64,000 nucleotides of DNA from Bryopsis sp. KO-2023 (lineage: Eukaryota; Chlorophyta; Ulvophyceae; Bryopsidales; Bryopsidaceae): the NCBI GenBank assembly GCA_030272585.1, contig BSYQ01000009.1:2480001-2544000 (forward strand), written 5' to 3'. Made by a program: the position numbers and the translations under genes. Of the stretch, positions 24,868 through 33,110 are shown piece after piece. The notes beneath the pieces are model-generated. The model saw only the letters and a program-made list of their open reading frames with translations. It made no database searches and was not told where the DNA came from. The stretch's first letter is position 1, and each line of letters starts with the position of its first letter.

Positions 24868-25332
24868 CAGAGATAGGACTTTACGGTTACGGTCACCGTA
24901 ACCGGACCGTAACCACCGTAACCGGACCGTAACCGGAGTACAATTTTCGTCAGAAAATCGTACTTTTACGGCCGTAACCGTAGCACCGTACCACTCCGTA
25001 CCGCTCCGTACCGGACCGTAACGACCGTAACGGCCGTAACAACCGTAAACCGTAGAAAGTGACCCCCGCAGGGTCCCGCGATTCCAAAGGAACCCAGGGG
25101 GATTCGAACCCGCGACCCTACTGACTGCAGCCTAACGCTTTAGCACTGAACCACGCTACTTCACGGTGATTTAGGGCCTACCGTAGTTATACCGTACCTG
25201 TTCCGTACCGTAAAAACAACATATTACTCCGGTTACGGTACGGAGTTACGGCCGTAGTACGGTGACCGTAACCCGACCGTAACCGGACCGGACCGGAGTC
25301 GGACCAAAAATTTGGCCCAAGTCCTATCTCTG
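24868..25332. mobile_element. Non-autonomous hAT-like element (MITE) nested in the 5' LTR
   Basis: The ends are perfect 14-bp inverted repeats starting CAGAGATAGGACTT, with a hAT-like CAGNG start. The flanking 8-bp duplication is CTGATTAT (24860-24867 and 25333-25340) and fits the hAT preference NTNNNNAN. The 3' LTR keeps the unfilled site with a single CTGATTAT. There is no coding capacity. Both subterminal regions are packed with CCGTAAC/GTTACGG repeats in both orientations, as expected for transposase binding sites. The middle carries a tRNA-Cys-like sequence. Confidence 0.88.
25090..25163 (-). other. Degenerate tRNA-Cys(GCA)-like sequence inside the hAT-like element
   Basis: Read on the minus strand it follows the tRNA-Cys pattern from the D-arm to the T-arm: TGGTTCAGTGCTAAAGC (A-box region, 25141-25153), GGCTGCAGTC with anticodon GCA at 25126-25128, and GGGTTCGAATCC (B box, about 25100-25111). 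The acceptor strands do not pair and the T-stem has a mismatch. It is therefore a tRNA-derived relic or SINE-like promoter rather than a working tRNA gene. Confidence 0.7.
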
Positions 25333-25532
25333 CTGATTATCGGGCTAGTTAGAGCCACGTGACTGACTTTCTCGGTGTCCGACATAGAGTTAGGATAAAG
25401 GGCACTATTGGGATTGTATCGAGGACCATATTTTGACCTCTGTAAGACATTGACGCTCGATAGAGCTTGTGACCCCGACCATCTCTCTCTCTCACGACCA
25501 CTCCCTCTCATCAACAACGTGACCCTCTACAA

Positions 25533-25550
25533 TGGTTTCGGAGCTTTAAC
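25533..25550 (+). promoter_or_regulatory. Putative primer-binding site
   Basis: TGGTTTCGGAGC begins one base after the LTR end. It differs at two positions from the plant initiator-Met tRNA site TGGTATCAGAGC. The tRNA used in this organism is not known. Confidence 0.6.
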
Positions 25551-25626
25551 CTCTCAACGAGGAACGATCGGATAAGGAACGAGGAATCACAGAGAGACGT
25601 CACGCTCAACTGTACAAACTGGGACC

Positions 25627-28600
25627 ATGGCTAGCAGAAACCTCGGACATAAAGTGAAACGATACGAGGAAGAGAAGTTCGATCGAAACAGACGCAACGA
25701 CCGCCAGAAATCGTCGAACGGCGATGGTCGGTGCAGAGGTTTGAAACACCGTGTTGGGACGGTTGAAAGGAACATGAACGAACTCCTTAAAGGACAGAAA
25801 ACGTTACTGGAACAGTTGAGCGAGATCGTGAAAGAGTCGCGACGTCTGACAGATGCTGCGAAAAGTGTGAAACGCAGAGATCAACAAACGACGGTGGGAC
25901 GAGCTTCTCGTAGGACTGGCAGACGCCAGGCGAGGAAGTTACACCAGTCGGAACCGTCAGAAAACAAAAGCGCGAGCTCTGGAACGGAGAGTGACAATGG
26001 TGTGACGGACGTCACAGGCGTCAGGTCAGGGAAAATGCATGTCGAGCATGCAGAGGACGATGCGGCGTCCACGAATGCGGGTGCGCTCGATGATCGACCT
26101 GAGGGGCAGACCAAGGCGAAGGCGAGTCCATGCGCCACGATGCCTCAGGAGCCAGTTGGCGTGCATCAGGCTGGTGATCATCAGTCGGAATCGGAAGGGA
26201 TTTCGAGAGATCCAGGGAAGGATTTCAAGGGAAGCGATGGCGAGGATGAAGCATCGCAGAGCGCAGGAGCATCGTGTGACGGAAAGGAGCCGACAGCGGT
26301 GGATCTAAGAGTGACCGGAGTGGGATCCAAGACATCCCTGCTGAAATTACACGGCTCGCTGGGCCATGCAGCAGTGCGAGTTCTGATCGATAGTGGAGCG
26401 TCGACGGAATTCATTTCAGAACGGTTGGTAAAACGGTTGGGATTAAACATCGATGCATTCGAAAAGCATCGACCTGTGACATTAGCAGATGATTCGGTCG
26501 CGAATGTCGTCGGATCATGCACGACGACGATTCGGTTCGGACCTTATCGAATTCGAAGGAAATTTTTGGTCCTGGCTGAATTGGTGCATGATGTTATCTT
26601 TGGGAAAAGTTGGTTGTCAGATGTGAACCCTAAAATCGACTGGGTATCACACAAACTGAAAATCTGTCGTCCTGGAAAGAAGGATTTGGAGTTACAGGGG
26701 TACTACGGCGATGATGCTGGAGGTGGCCACAGTGCGCGGAATTTGAATCTGATTTCGGCGAAACAAATGTCGAAGATCATGCGCAGAGGTCGCGATGAGG
26801 TGTTCTCGCTGTGGATTCATGATGTCGGAGATAATGATGATTCGGAGGATTTCATGGAGTGGAGAAATTCGGAGGAATGTGGAGGCATAAGAACTGGAGG
26901 AGAATTGAGAATGGCTGAACTGCTGAATGAGAAGTCGATTGCTGAAAGACAAGACAAGTCGAAAGGAACTGCAACTCACAAAAAGGAAGCTACAGAACTG
27001 GAAACGGAACTGAACACAGAAATCGGGAAATCGGGAAGGATTGAGAAAGTGAACCAAAGGAAGGAATCGAACACAGACCACACTAGATCAACGAATAAAC
27101 TGGGGGACAGAATTGATGGACCAAGTGGAACTCAAGCCGATTCTGTCACGAACGTTGAGACTCCTAACCAAGCTAAGCCAAATCGAATAAAGGAGAAACC
27201 AATGGAGGTGCCCAAACATGGAAGTGTGAAAGTGGATTCTAAACTGGAACACATGATCGAAAAACTGCCCAAGGAACTGGAAAAACTCAAGGCAGTGCTT
27301 CGTCGTCATACAGATCGGTTTCCGGAGGATTTACCGACGAAGCTTCCACCCCACAGAAAATTCGACTTTGAGATAAACGAACAGGAAGGGGCGCAACCGG
27401 TCTCAAGACCGATCTACCGGTTAAGCCCGGCTGAACTCAAGGAACTGCGAAAGCAACTCGACTACCTTCTCAACCACGGAATGATCAGGCCTTCACACAG
27501 CCCATACGGAGCTCCCGTCCTGTTCGCGCCAAAAGCAGACGGAACGCTCAGATTCTGTATTGACTACAGAATGCTCAACAAGCAGACCCTCCGCTCGAAG
27601 TACTCGCTGCCGAGAATGGACGAAATGGTCGACCAGGTGGAAGGAGCGAAGTGGTTTACAAAAATCGACTTGAGGAGCGGTTACTGGCAGGTCCGCATCA
27701 AAAATGAACATATCCACAGGTCGGCGTTCCGAACGCGCTACGGCCACTTTGAATGGCTGGTGATGCCGTTCGGGTTCGCTGACGCGCCAGCCTATTTCAT
27801 GCGGCTGATGAACGACACCCTCCGCCCCTACCTCGACAATTTCGTTCTCGTGTTCCTGGACGATGTGCTGGTTTACAGTAAAGATGCCGACTCGCACGCC
27901 GACCACGTGCGTCTGGTGCTGGAGAAGCTGGAGGAGCAAGGACTGTATGCGAAGTGCAGTAAGTGTGAGTTTGGAAAAAGCGGCGTCGAGTTTCTGGGAA
28001 CGTGGCTGGAACGGGATGGAACTTACCCCACGGCGGAAAAAGTTAAATCGATAAAAGAATGGCCGACGCCGAAGTCTGTACACGACGTTCGCAGTTTTTT
28101 AGGACTGTGTTCGTTTTACCGAAGGTTCGTCAGGAACTTTTCGGTGCTCGCTGCCCCTTTGACGAATCTAACGAAAAAACACAATGGTTGGAATTGGGGA
28201 CGGCTAGAGCGGCAGGCTTTCGAGTCTCTAAAAACGGCTATGACAACGACGCCAGTGCTGAAGCACTTCGACGACGAACTTCCGGTGGTGGTGGCGACAG
28301 ATGCGTCGCAAGCGGGGATTGGTGGTGTGCTGATGCAGCGAACCGAAAAAGGATTACACCCCATTTGTTTCGAGTCACATAAGTTCACGGAGGCCGAACA
28401 GAACTATCCTGTTCACGAGCAGGAGCTCCTAGCGATTGTGCACTGCCTTAAAAAATGGCGCACATATCTGGAGGGGCGGCACTTCGTGTTGAGAACAGAT
28501 AATGCGAGTTTGGTGTGGCTCGACACTCAGAAAGGATTAACGCGACGACAGGTGCGATGGACGCAGTTCCTAGCACCGTTTGACTTCGACACTGTGCACA

Positions 28601-30924
28601 TAAAAGGGACGGACAACGTTGTGGCCGACGCCTTGAGTAGGTGTCCTCAACCCAATCGGAGTTCTGGATTGAGTTCAGGAGGGGATGAGGAGTCGTCAGC
28701 CCAACAGAAGTCGTCAGGCAAAGTAATTGAGACGTGGAGAAGCGAATGTGTTGGTCGAAAAGTTGCAGAAGCGGAAAACAGAACATTACTGAAGGCGAAT
28801 GAGTCGAATGACCACCAAGGAAAACAGGCAGAAAAAGGACTACAGAATCAGAAAACAATGGAACAGGAGGGGGGACTTAGTTCTCTCCAAACACCCAACA
28901 GAGAACCAAAACCAAATATCAACCAAACTGAACAAGGGAGTCTGATTGAGAAGCAAACTGGGGACAAGCTATCACAGACTGAAATAAACAAACTGCTGGA
29001 GACATCTGGTGCTGGGGATTGCACAGATGTAGAGAAGCCTTTGGGGCTACCATTGGAACAAAAGAACAAAAGAAATGGAGGGGGAGATGGAAGGAACACC
29101 CCTGACACAGGCAAACCAGAAAAGACTGGAATTTCGACTGAGGAGTTGAATGAAGGTCCAGTGGCAGCTCTAAAACCACCTAAGGGTGAGGAAAAGTCCA
29201 AGAAAGAAGTAAGGATTAATCCACAGACAACTGAGTTGAAATGTTGGTCTTCTGGAGAGGATTCTGAAGGGATCCCTGAGAAGTTAAGACCACTTGGACA
29301 GCGACTGGTAAATGATGCAGACAGTTGCAGAATGGAGGCAAATATGGCACAGAATCAAACTATGGATGGAGGAGCCCCATCCCTGAATGTGTTGACAAGA
29401 AGTCAAGTGGAACAAGTGAAGATACCAAGAGAAAAGATCAGAACTGAGCAAGGAAAGGATGGATATTGCATCAACATCAAGGAACTACTGGAGAAACAGG
29501 ATGCAAATGTCATCAAGCAATTCAAGTTACAGGAAGGAACTCTCATGAAGAAAACTGGACAATTAGTCATCCCCACATCCATCAGACATGATGTCTTGAA
29601 AGAGGCACATGACTCAGCTACTGCAGGCCACAAGGGCAGAGAGAGGACTCTTGATCTCATCAAGAGATACTTTTACTGGAAAAGATTGGATAAGGATGTG
29701 GCTGAATATTGTAGGACCTGTCCAAAATGTCAGAAATCTAAGGCAGAAGCGAAGCTTCCAGCTGGGAAGCTGCAGCCGCTCTCGATACCGGAACGACGCT
29801 GGGAGTCGGTCAGTCTCGACTTGATCGTGCAGCTTCCGGAAACAGAACGAGGGCATTCGGCGATTGTGGTGTTCGTCGACCGGCTGAGCAAAATGACGCA
29901 CTTCATACCGACGTCGACGAGCGCGTCTGCCAAGGATTTGGCCGACATATTCTTCAGAGAGGTGTGGCGACACCACGGGATGCCGACGAGTTTGGTGTCG
30001 GACCGCGACAGTCGATTCGTCTCGGCATTCTGGCGACGACTAATGGAGCTGAGTGGGACGTCACTGAAGATGAGCTCGGCGTTTCATCCTCAAACCGACG
30101 GCCAAACAGAAAGGATGAACCGCGTGCTGGAGGAGACATTACGCTGCTATGTCGACGCACGACGGCGCGACTGGGACGAGAGATTGCCGGCCGCCGAGTT
30201 CGCGTACAACAATGGAAAGCATACGTCGACGGGCCACACGCCCTTCTACTTAAACTCAGGGGAGCACCCGTTAGTGCCGATGGCGCTTATCGGAGGTCGA
30301 CGCGTCGAGAGCGAGATTCGCGGCGTGCACGACATCCTGTCGAACATGAAGAATGACTTGGATTTGGCAAAACAACTGTGGAAACAAGCTCAGGAGAGGC
30401 AACGGAAGTATGCCGACAAGTCGCGACGTGAAGAAGAGTTCGCGGTTGGAGAACGAGTTTTGCTGACGACCCAGAATCTGTCATTTGCTGGCAGCGGGAT
30501 TTCGCCGAAGCTCGGACCACGTTTCGTGGGACCGTTTGAGGTGATCGCAAGAGTCGGAAAGGTTGCCTACAAGCTCAAGTTACCAGAGACGTGGAAGATA
30601 CACGACGTTTTCCATATTGTGAGATTGCGGAAATTTAAGGAGTCGTCAGACTTTCGACGACCTGAACCGGAGCCGCCAGCACCGGTGATTAACGAGGAGG
30701 AACTCGAATACGAAGTCGAGAGGGTGCTGGATCACAAGGAAACAAGACGTGGACGAAAGGTGACGAGGAGATATCTGATTCGCTGGGTCGGCTATGGGAT
30801 CGAACACGATTCCTGGGAGCCGTGGAAGCACTTGGTTAACGCGTCAGAAAGGGTGGCGGCATACCACCAACTGGTCGGACTCCAGCCTACGAAGGAAGAA
30901 GCTATCCTTCGGGGGCGGACGTGA
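25627..30924 (+). CDS. Chromovirus polyprotein: protease, RT, RNase H, integrase, chromodomain
   Basis: This 1,765-residue single frame copies and integrates the element. Residues 1-240 are basic, then acidic and low complexity with a short coiled-coil-like stretch. No capsid fold signature or CCHC knuckle is visible, which is odd for a Gag position. Protease: VLIDSGAS (~252). Reverse transcriptase: about 550-800, with FCIDYRMLNK, the MPFGFADAPAYF block and a FLDD active site (~743). RNase H: ATDASQAGIGG (~890) to TDNASLVWL (~957), then HIKGTDNVVADALSR. A Glu/Lys/Asn-rich linker of about 300 residues follows. Integrase: His-His-Cys-Cys zinc module (~1320-1365), then catalytic Asp in SLDLIV (~1395), Asp in VSDRDSRF (~1457) and Glu in QTERMN (~1493). 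Next come a GPY/F-type module (GPRFVGPFEV) and a C-terminal chromodomain (~1690-1750, YLIRWVGYGIEHDSWEPW), which targets insertion to marked chromatin in this clade. No stop or frameshift is seen. Confidence 0.93.
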   Translation: MASRNLGHKVKRYEEEKFDRNRRNDRQKSSNGDGRCRGLKHRVGTVERNMNELLKGQKTLLEQLSEIVKESRRLTDAAKSVKRRDQQTTVGRASRRTGRRQARKLHQSEPSENKSASSGTESDNGVTDVTGVRSGKMHVEHAEDDAASTNAGALDDRPEGQTKAKASPCATMPQEPVGVHQAGDHQSESEGISRDPGKDFKGSDGEDEASQSAGASCDGKEPTAVDLRVTGVGSKTSLLKLHGSLGHAAVRVLIDSGASTEFISERLVKRLGLNIDAFEKHRPVTLADDSVANVVGSCTTTIRFGPYRIRRKFLVLAELVHDVIFGKSWLSDVNPKIDWVSHKLKICRPGKKDLELQGYYGDDAGGGHSARNLNLISAKQMSKIMRRGRDEVFSLWIHDVGDNDDSEDFMEWRNSEECGGIRTGGELRMAELLNEKSIAERQDKSKGTATHKKEATELETELNTEIGKSGRIEKVNQRKESNTDHTRSTNKLGDRIDGPSGTQADSVTNVETPNQAKPNRIKEKPMEVPKHGSVKVDSKLEHMIEKLPKELEKLKAVLRRHTDRFPEDLPTKLPPHRKFDFEINEQEGAQPVSRPIYRLSPAELKELRKQLDYLLNHGMIRPSHSPYGAPVLFAPKADGTLRFCIDYRMLNKQTLRSKYSLPRMDEMVDQVEGAKWFTKIDLRSGYWQVRIKNEHIHRSAFRTRYGHFEWLVMPFGFADAPAYFMRLMNDTLRPYLDNFVLVFLDDVLVYSKDADSHADHVRLVLEKLEEQGLYAKCSKCEFGKSGVEFLGTWLERDGTYPTAEKVKSIKEWPTPKSVHDVRSFLGLCSFYRRFVRNFSVLAAPLTNLTKKHNGWNWGRLERQAFESLKTAMTTTPVLKHFDDELPVVVATDASQAGIGGVLMQRTEKGLHPICFESHKFTEAEQNYPVHEQELLAIVHCLKKWRTYLEGRHFVLRTDNASLVWLDTQKGLTRRQVRWTQFLAPFDFDTVHIKGTDNVVADALSRCPQPNRSSGLSSGGDEESSAQQKSSGKVIETWRSECVGRKVAEAENRTLLKANESNDHQGKQAEKGLQNQKTMEQEGGLSSLQTPNREPKPNINQTEQGSLIEKQTGDKLSQTEINKLLETSGAGDCTDVEKPLGLPLEQKNKRNGGGDGRNTPDTGKPEKTGISTEELNEGPVAALKPPKGEEKSKKEVRINPQTTELKCWSSGEDSEGIPEKLRPLGQRLVNDADSCRMEANMAQNQTMDGGAPSLNVLTRSQVEQVKIPREKIRTEQGKDGYCINIKELLEKQDANVIKQFKLQEGTLMKKTGQLVIPTSIRHDVLKEAHDSATAGHKGRERTLDLIKRYFYWKRLDKDVAEYCRTCPKCQKSKAEAKLPAGKLQPLSIPERRWESVSLDLIVQLPETERGHSAIVVFVDRLSKMTHFIPTSTSASAKDLADIFFREVWRHHGMPTSLVSDRDSRFVSAFWRRLMELSGTSLKMSSAFHPQTDGQTERMNRVLEETLRCYVDARRRDWDERLPAAEFAYNNGKHTSTGHTPFYLNSGEHPLVPMALIGGRRVESEIRGVHDILSNMKNDLDLAKQLWKQAQERQRKYADKSRREEEFAVGERVLLTTQNLSFAGSGISPKLGPRFVGPFEVIARVGKVAYKLKLPETWKIHDVFHIVRLRKFKESSDFRRPEPEPPAPVINEEELEYEVERVLDHKETRRGRKVTRRYLIRWVGYGIEHDSWEPWKHLVNASERVAAYHQLVGLQPTKEEAILRGRT

Positions 30925-31637
30925 TTGGTGGTGACGACTTTACGACGATCGAGGCGAAGGACGACCGGAATACCTACAGACTGACGGATCGCGAGGGGGC
31001 GGTTATCGGATTGCGTGATGGGTACTACCGCTAGGCGACCGCAGACTGCTTTGGGTAAGTCGCTGGAAACCGATCGAAGTCGAAGTGGAAGTTTTTAGAA
31101 AAGAGGATTCGAAAAGGAAGTAAAAAGAAAATCGAATTTGGGTAGCCTGGGAAGAGGCTAGTGTTTTGGAACCTGAATGACCTGATTGTTTATTGACTGG
31201 GGATTTCTTATTTTTACTGGAACATTTGGGATTCTTGGGACTGGATTCCTGTGTTTTGATTTTTCTGTACTCCCTAGCACTTCCTGGACTTTGAATGATT
31301 TGATTATGTTTCTGGAGGGGAGTTTGCTAGAGTGCTGGCTGTGAACTGTTTATTTGCTAGCTGGGAGTCAGTGGGACATTGATTGATTGACTGTTTAGTG
31401 AACTGACTTGGGTTGGATTCGAACTCGAGTGGGCTAGAATGAAATGAGCTGAGCTTTGCCTTTTGGGATTGGCTCGCTTGAGAGAACGGGATAGTGGGAC
31501 GTTTTTCTCTCTATTCTCGGATTGATTCGGATTCGGACTTTGACGGACTTTGGACTGATTTTTGGGATACGATCTTGAGTTGCTCTTTTGGATTTTGATA
31601 GATGTGACCTCACTCGCCTGACTGGAGTTTAGTCGGT

Positions 31638-31650
31638 GAGGTGGAGGGGA
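31638..31650 (+). promoter_or_regulatory. Polypurine tract
   Basis: GAGGTGGAGGGGA lies one base before the 3' LTR, where the plus-strand primer of a retrotransposon is expected. Confidence 0.7.
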
Positions 31651-31651
31651 T

Positions 31652-31863
31652 TGTAGTCGGGTTACTGATTATCGGGCTAGTTAGAGCCACGTGACTGACT
31701 TTCTCGGTGTCCGACATAGAGTTAGGATAAAGGGCACTATTGGGATTGTATCGAGGACCATATTTTGACCTCTGTAAGACATTGACGCTCGATAGAGCTT
31801 GTGACCCCGACCATCTCTCTCTCTCACGACCACTCCCTCTCATCAACAACGTGACCCTCTACA
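31652..31863 (+). repeat. 3' LTR (212 bp)
   Basis: It begins TGTAG and ends CTACA (5-bp terminal inverted repeat). It matches the rejoined 5' LTR with no difference found by eye. Confidence 0.95.
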
Positions 31864-31868
31864 GGTAA

Positions 31869-32421
31869 TTTGGAGCCCTGCATGAAGTTGCCAAAATGTT
31901 TCCTAGCCCTGGGTGCAAACGTGTTTTCCTAATGTAATTGATGTTTGTTTGTTTGTGTTCGGGCTATTGCAAAACAGAGATCAGGAAAGTATGAGTTTGA
32001 AACTCTATTATAAAATCTTTGATGCAGTTAAAAAATTGGTGAATGGATATCGATTGGGACAAAGGAGGTGGACGGTTTGGATGTAAGATGTCCGAACGCC
32101 TGATTTTCTTTCCGTCCTGGTAAGCACAATTTTTGTCTGGCCCTCGTGAATTGCCATTGTGACGTTCCAAAAAATCGTAGTTTTTTTTTTTGTTTTTCTT
32201 GTGAGTCCCACGATGCAACTGTCACGGTGCCTACCACCACCCTCACAAGCGCCACGACTACTAGTTGTAATCCTTCTCTACTAGTAGTACCAGTGGCGAT
32301 ATCGCCAAATTGGGTGCACTTTGACACCTCCCTCTCCTTCCGAAGAGCTCTTCATCTCTAGAGATGCAGTGCACGCGCGCGTGGGAGGCATAGACGGCTT
32401 CCCAGCTCATATGGGACGACA
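31869..32421. other. Spacer between the LTR retrotransposon and the CACTA element
   Basis: No gene is supported. An 8-bp inverted repeat (CTACTAGT...ACTAGTAG, about 32260-32289) and several short palindromes lie near 32280-32395. They might be an end of another, unrecognised transposon. Confidence 0.5.
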
Positions 32422-32424
32422 TTT

Positions 32425-32453
32425 CACTATGGGAAATCCACCCCTGTGCGACC
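32425..32453 (+). repeat. CACTA left terminal inverted repeat
   Basis: It pairs with 36328-36356 at 28 of 29 positions. The mismatch is at position 14. Confidence 0.92.
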
Positions 32454-32501
32454 GTGCGAAAATACGGTCGCACAGGGTTCGAAAGCCAAAGCCGCTTTCC
32501 A

Positions 32502-32568
32502 CGAAGCGAAAGAGTGGTTAACGCTTCGGGGACGTTCGGCGTATCTGGGTTCGACTCCCAGACGTCCC
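32502..32568 (+). other. tRNA-like double hairpin in the CACTA left end
   Basis: A first stem pairs CGAAGCG (32502-32508) with CGCTTCG (32522-32528); its loop has the A-box-like AGAGTGGTTAACGC. A second helix pairs GGGACGT (32529-32535) with ACGTCCC (32562-32568). It encloses a T-arm-like CTGGG-TTCGACT-CCCAG that contains the B box GGTTCGACTCC. A-to-B spacing is about 40 nt, within the range of RNA polymerase III internal promoters. The anticodon arm is absent or unrecognisable, so this is a tRNA-derived (SINE-like) element rather than a tRNA gene. Confidence 0.55.
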
Positions 32569-33110
32569 TTCTGAAAGCTCTGATGAAAATTGGAGCATTT
32601 TCTTGTGTTCGACGACACAGTCGTCAGGGTGGGTCGAGGATCGGAGAACAAGCAGGTCGCACGCGATGTGCGACTGAACTGATAAGGTCGCACCGGGAAA
32701 CAAACAGGTCGCACACGATGTGCGACTTTCACTTTAGTCGCACAGCGTGTGCGACTTGTGTTTTTTTTTCTTCTTCTTCTTCTTAGAATCCGTTGCCAGC
32801 AGCGATATGACTAATCACTGCAACAACAAAACCTATACGACGTTTTGGTGTCATTTTCTTCGGCACCCTGCTTCCAGCCCAGCGCCTACTATCGCAGCGC
32901 CCCCACGAGAAAGCTGCTTCAAGACGCGGCTCTGTTCGTCAGGGATTTTTCCTTGGCTTCCGTGTTTGGGGGGGCTTGCCAGATTGGAAATGGAGTCGAA
33001 TGATGGCGAAGCCTCCAAAAGAGAGGCGCTGCGGAAAGCCGGTCAGGACTACTTTCAAGGAGCAAGCTGAGAAGGGAAAAACTCCGAACGAATGAAAGAG
33101 AAAGTTGCAG

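Larger units (their letters stand above)
24847..25531 (+). repeat. 5' LTR, interrupted by a 465-bp insertion
   Basis: The LTR parts 24847-24867 and 25333-25531 rejoin to the 212-bp 3' LTR once the insert 24868-25332 and one 8-bp copy of its target duplication are removed. The sum is exact: 685 minus 473 equals 212. Confidence 0.95.
24847..31863 (+). mobile_element. Complete Ty3/gypsy chromovirus LTR retrotransposon
   Basis: The element is flanked by a 5-bp target duplication, GGTAA at 24842-24846 and 31864-31868. Each LTR runs TGTAG...CTACA (24847-25531 with a nested insert; 31652-31863, 212 bp). Outside the insert I found no difference between the two LTRs by eye, so integration was recent. 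One base after the 5' LTR a primer-binding-like site begins, and a purine-rich tract abuts the 3' LTR. One long frame (25627-30924) encodes the polyprotein. The 727 bp between its stop and the 3' LTR show no coding sequence. Confidence 0.95.

Noticed and set aside
25090..25163. Functional tRNA-Cys gene
   Set aside because: Acceptor strands do not pair, the T-stem has a mismatch, and it lies inside a transposon flanked by repeat motifs.
32260..32421. Inverted repeat and palindromes as the end of another transposon
   Set aside because: The 8-bp arms are too short, and no partner end or target duplication could be found in the window.
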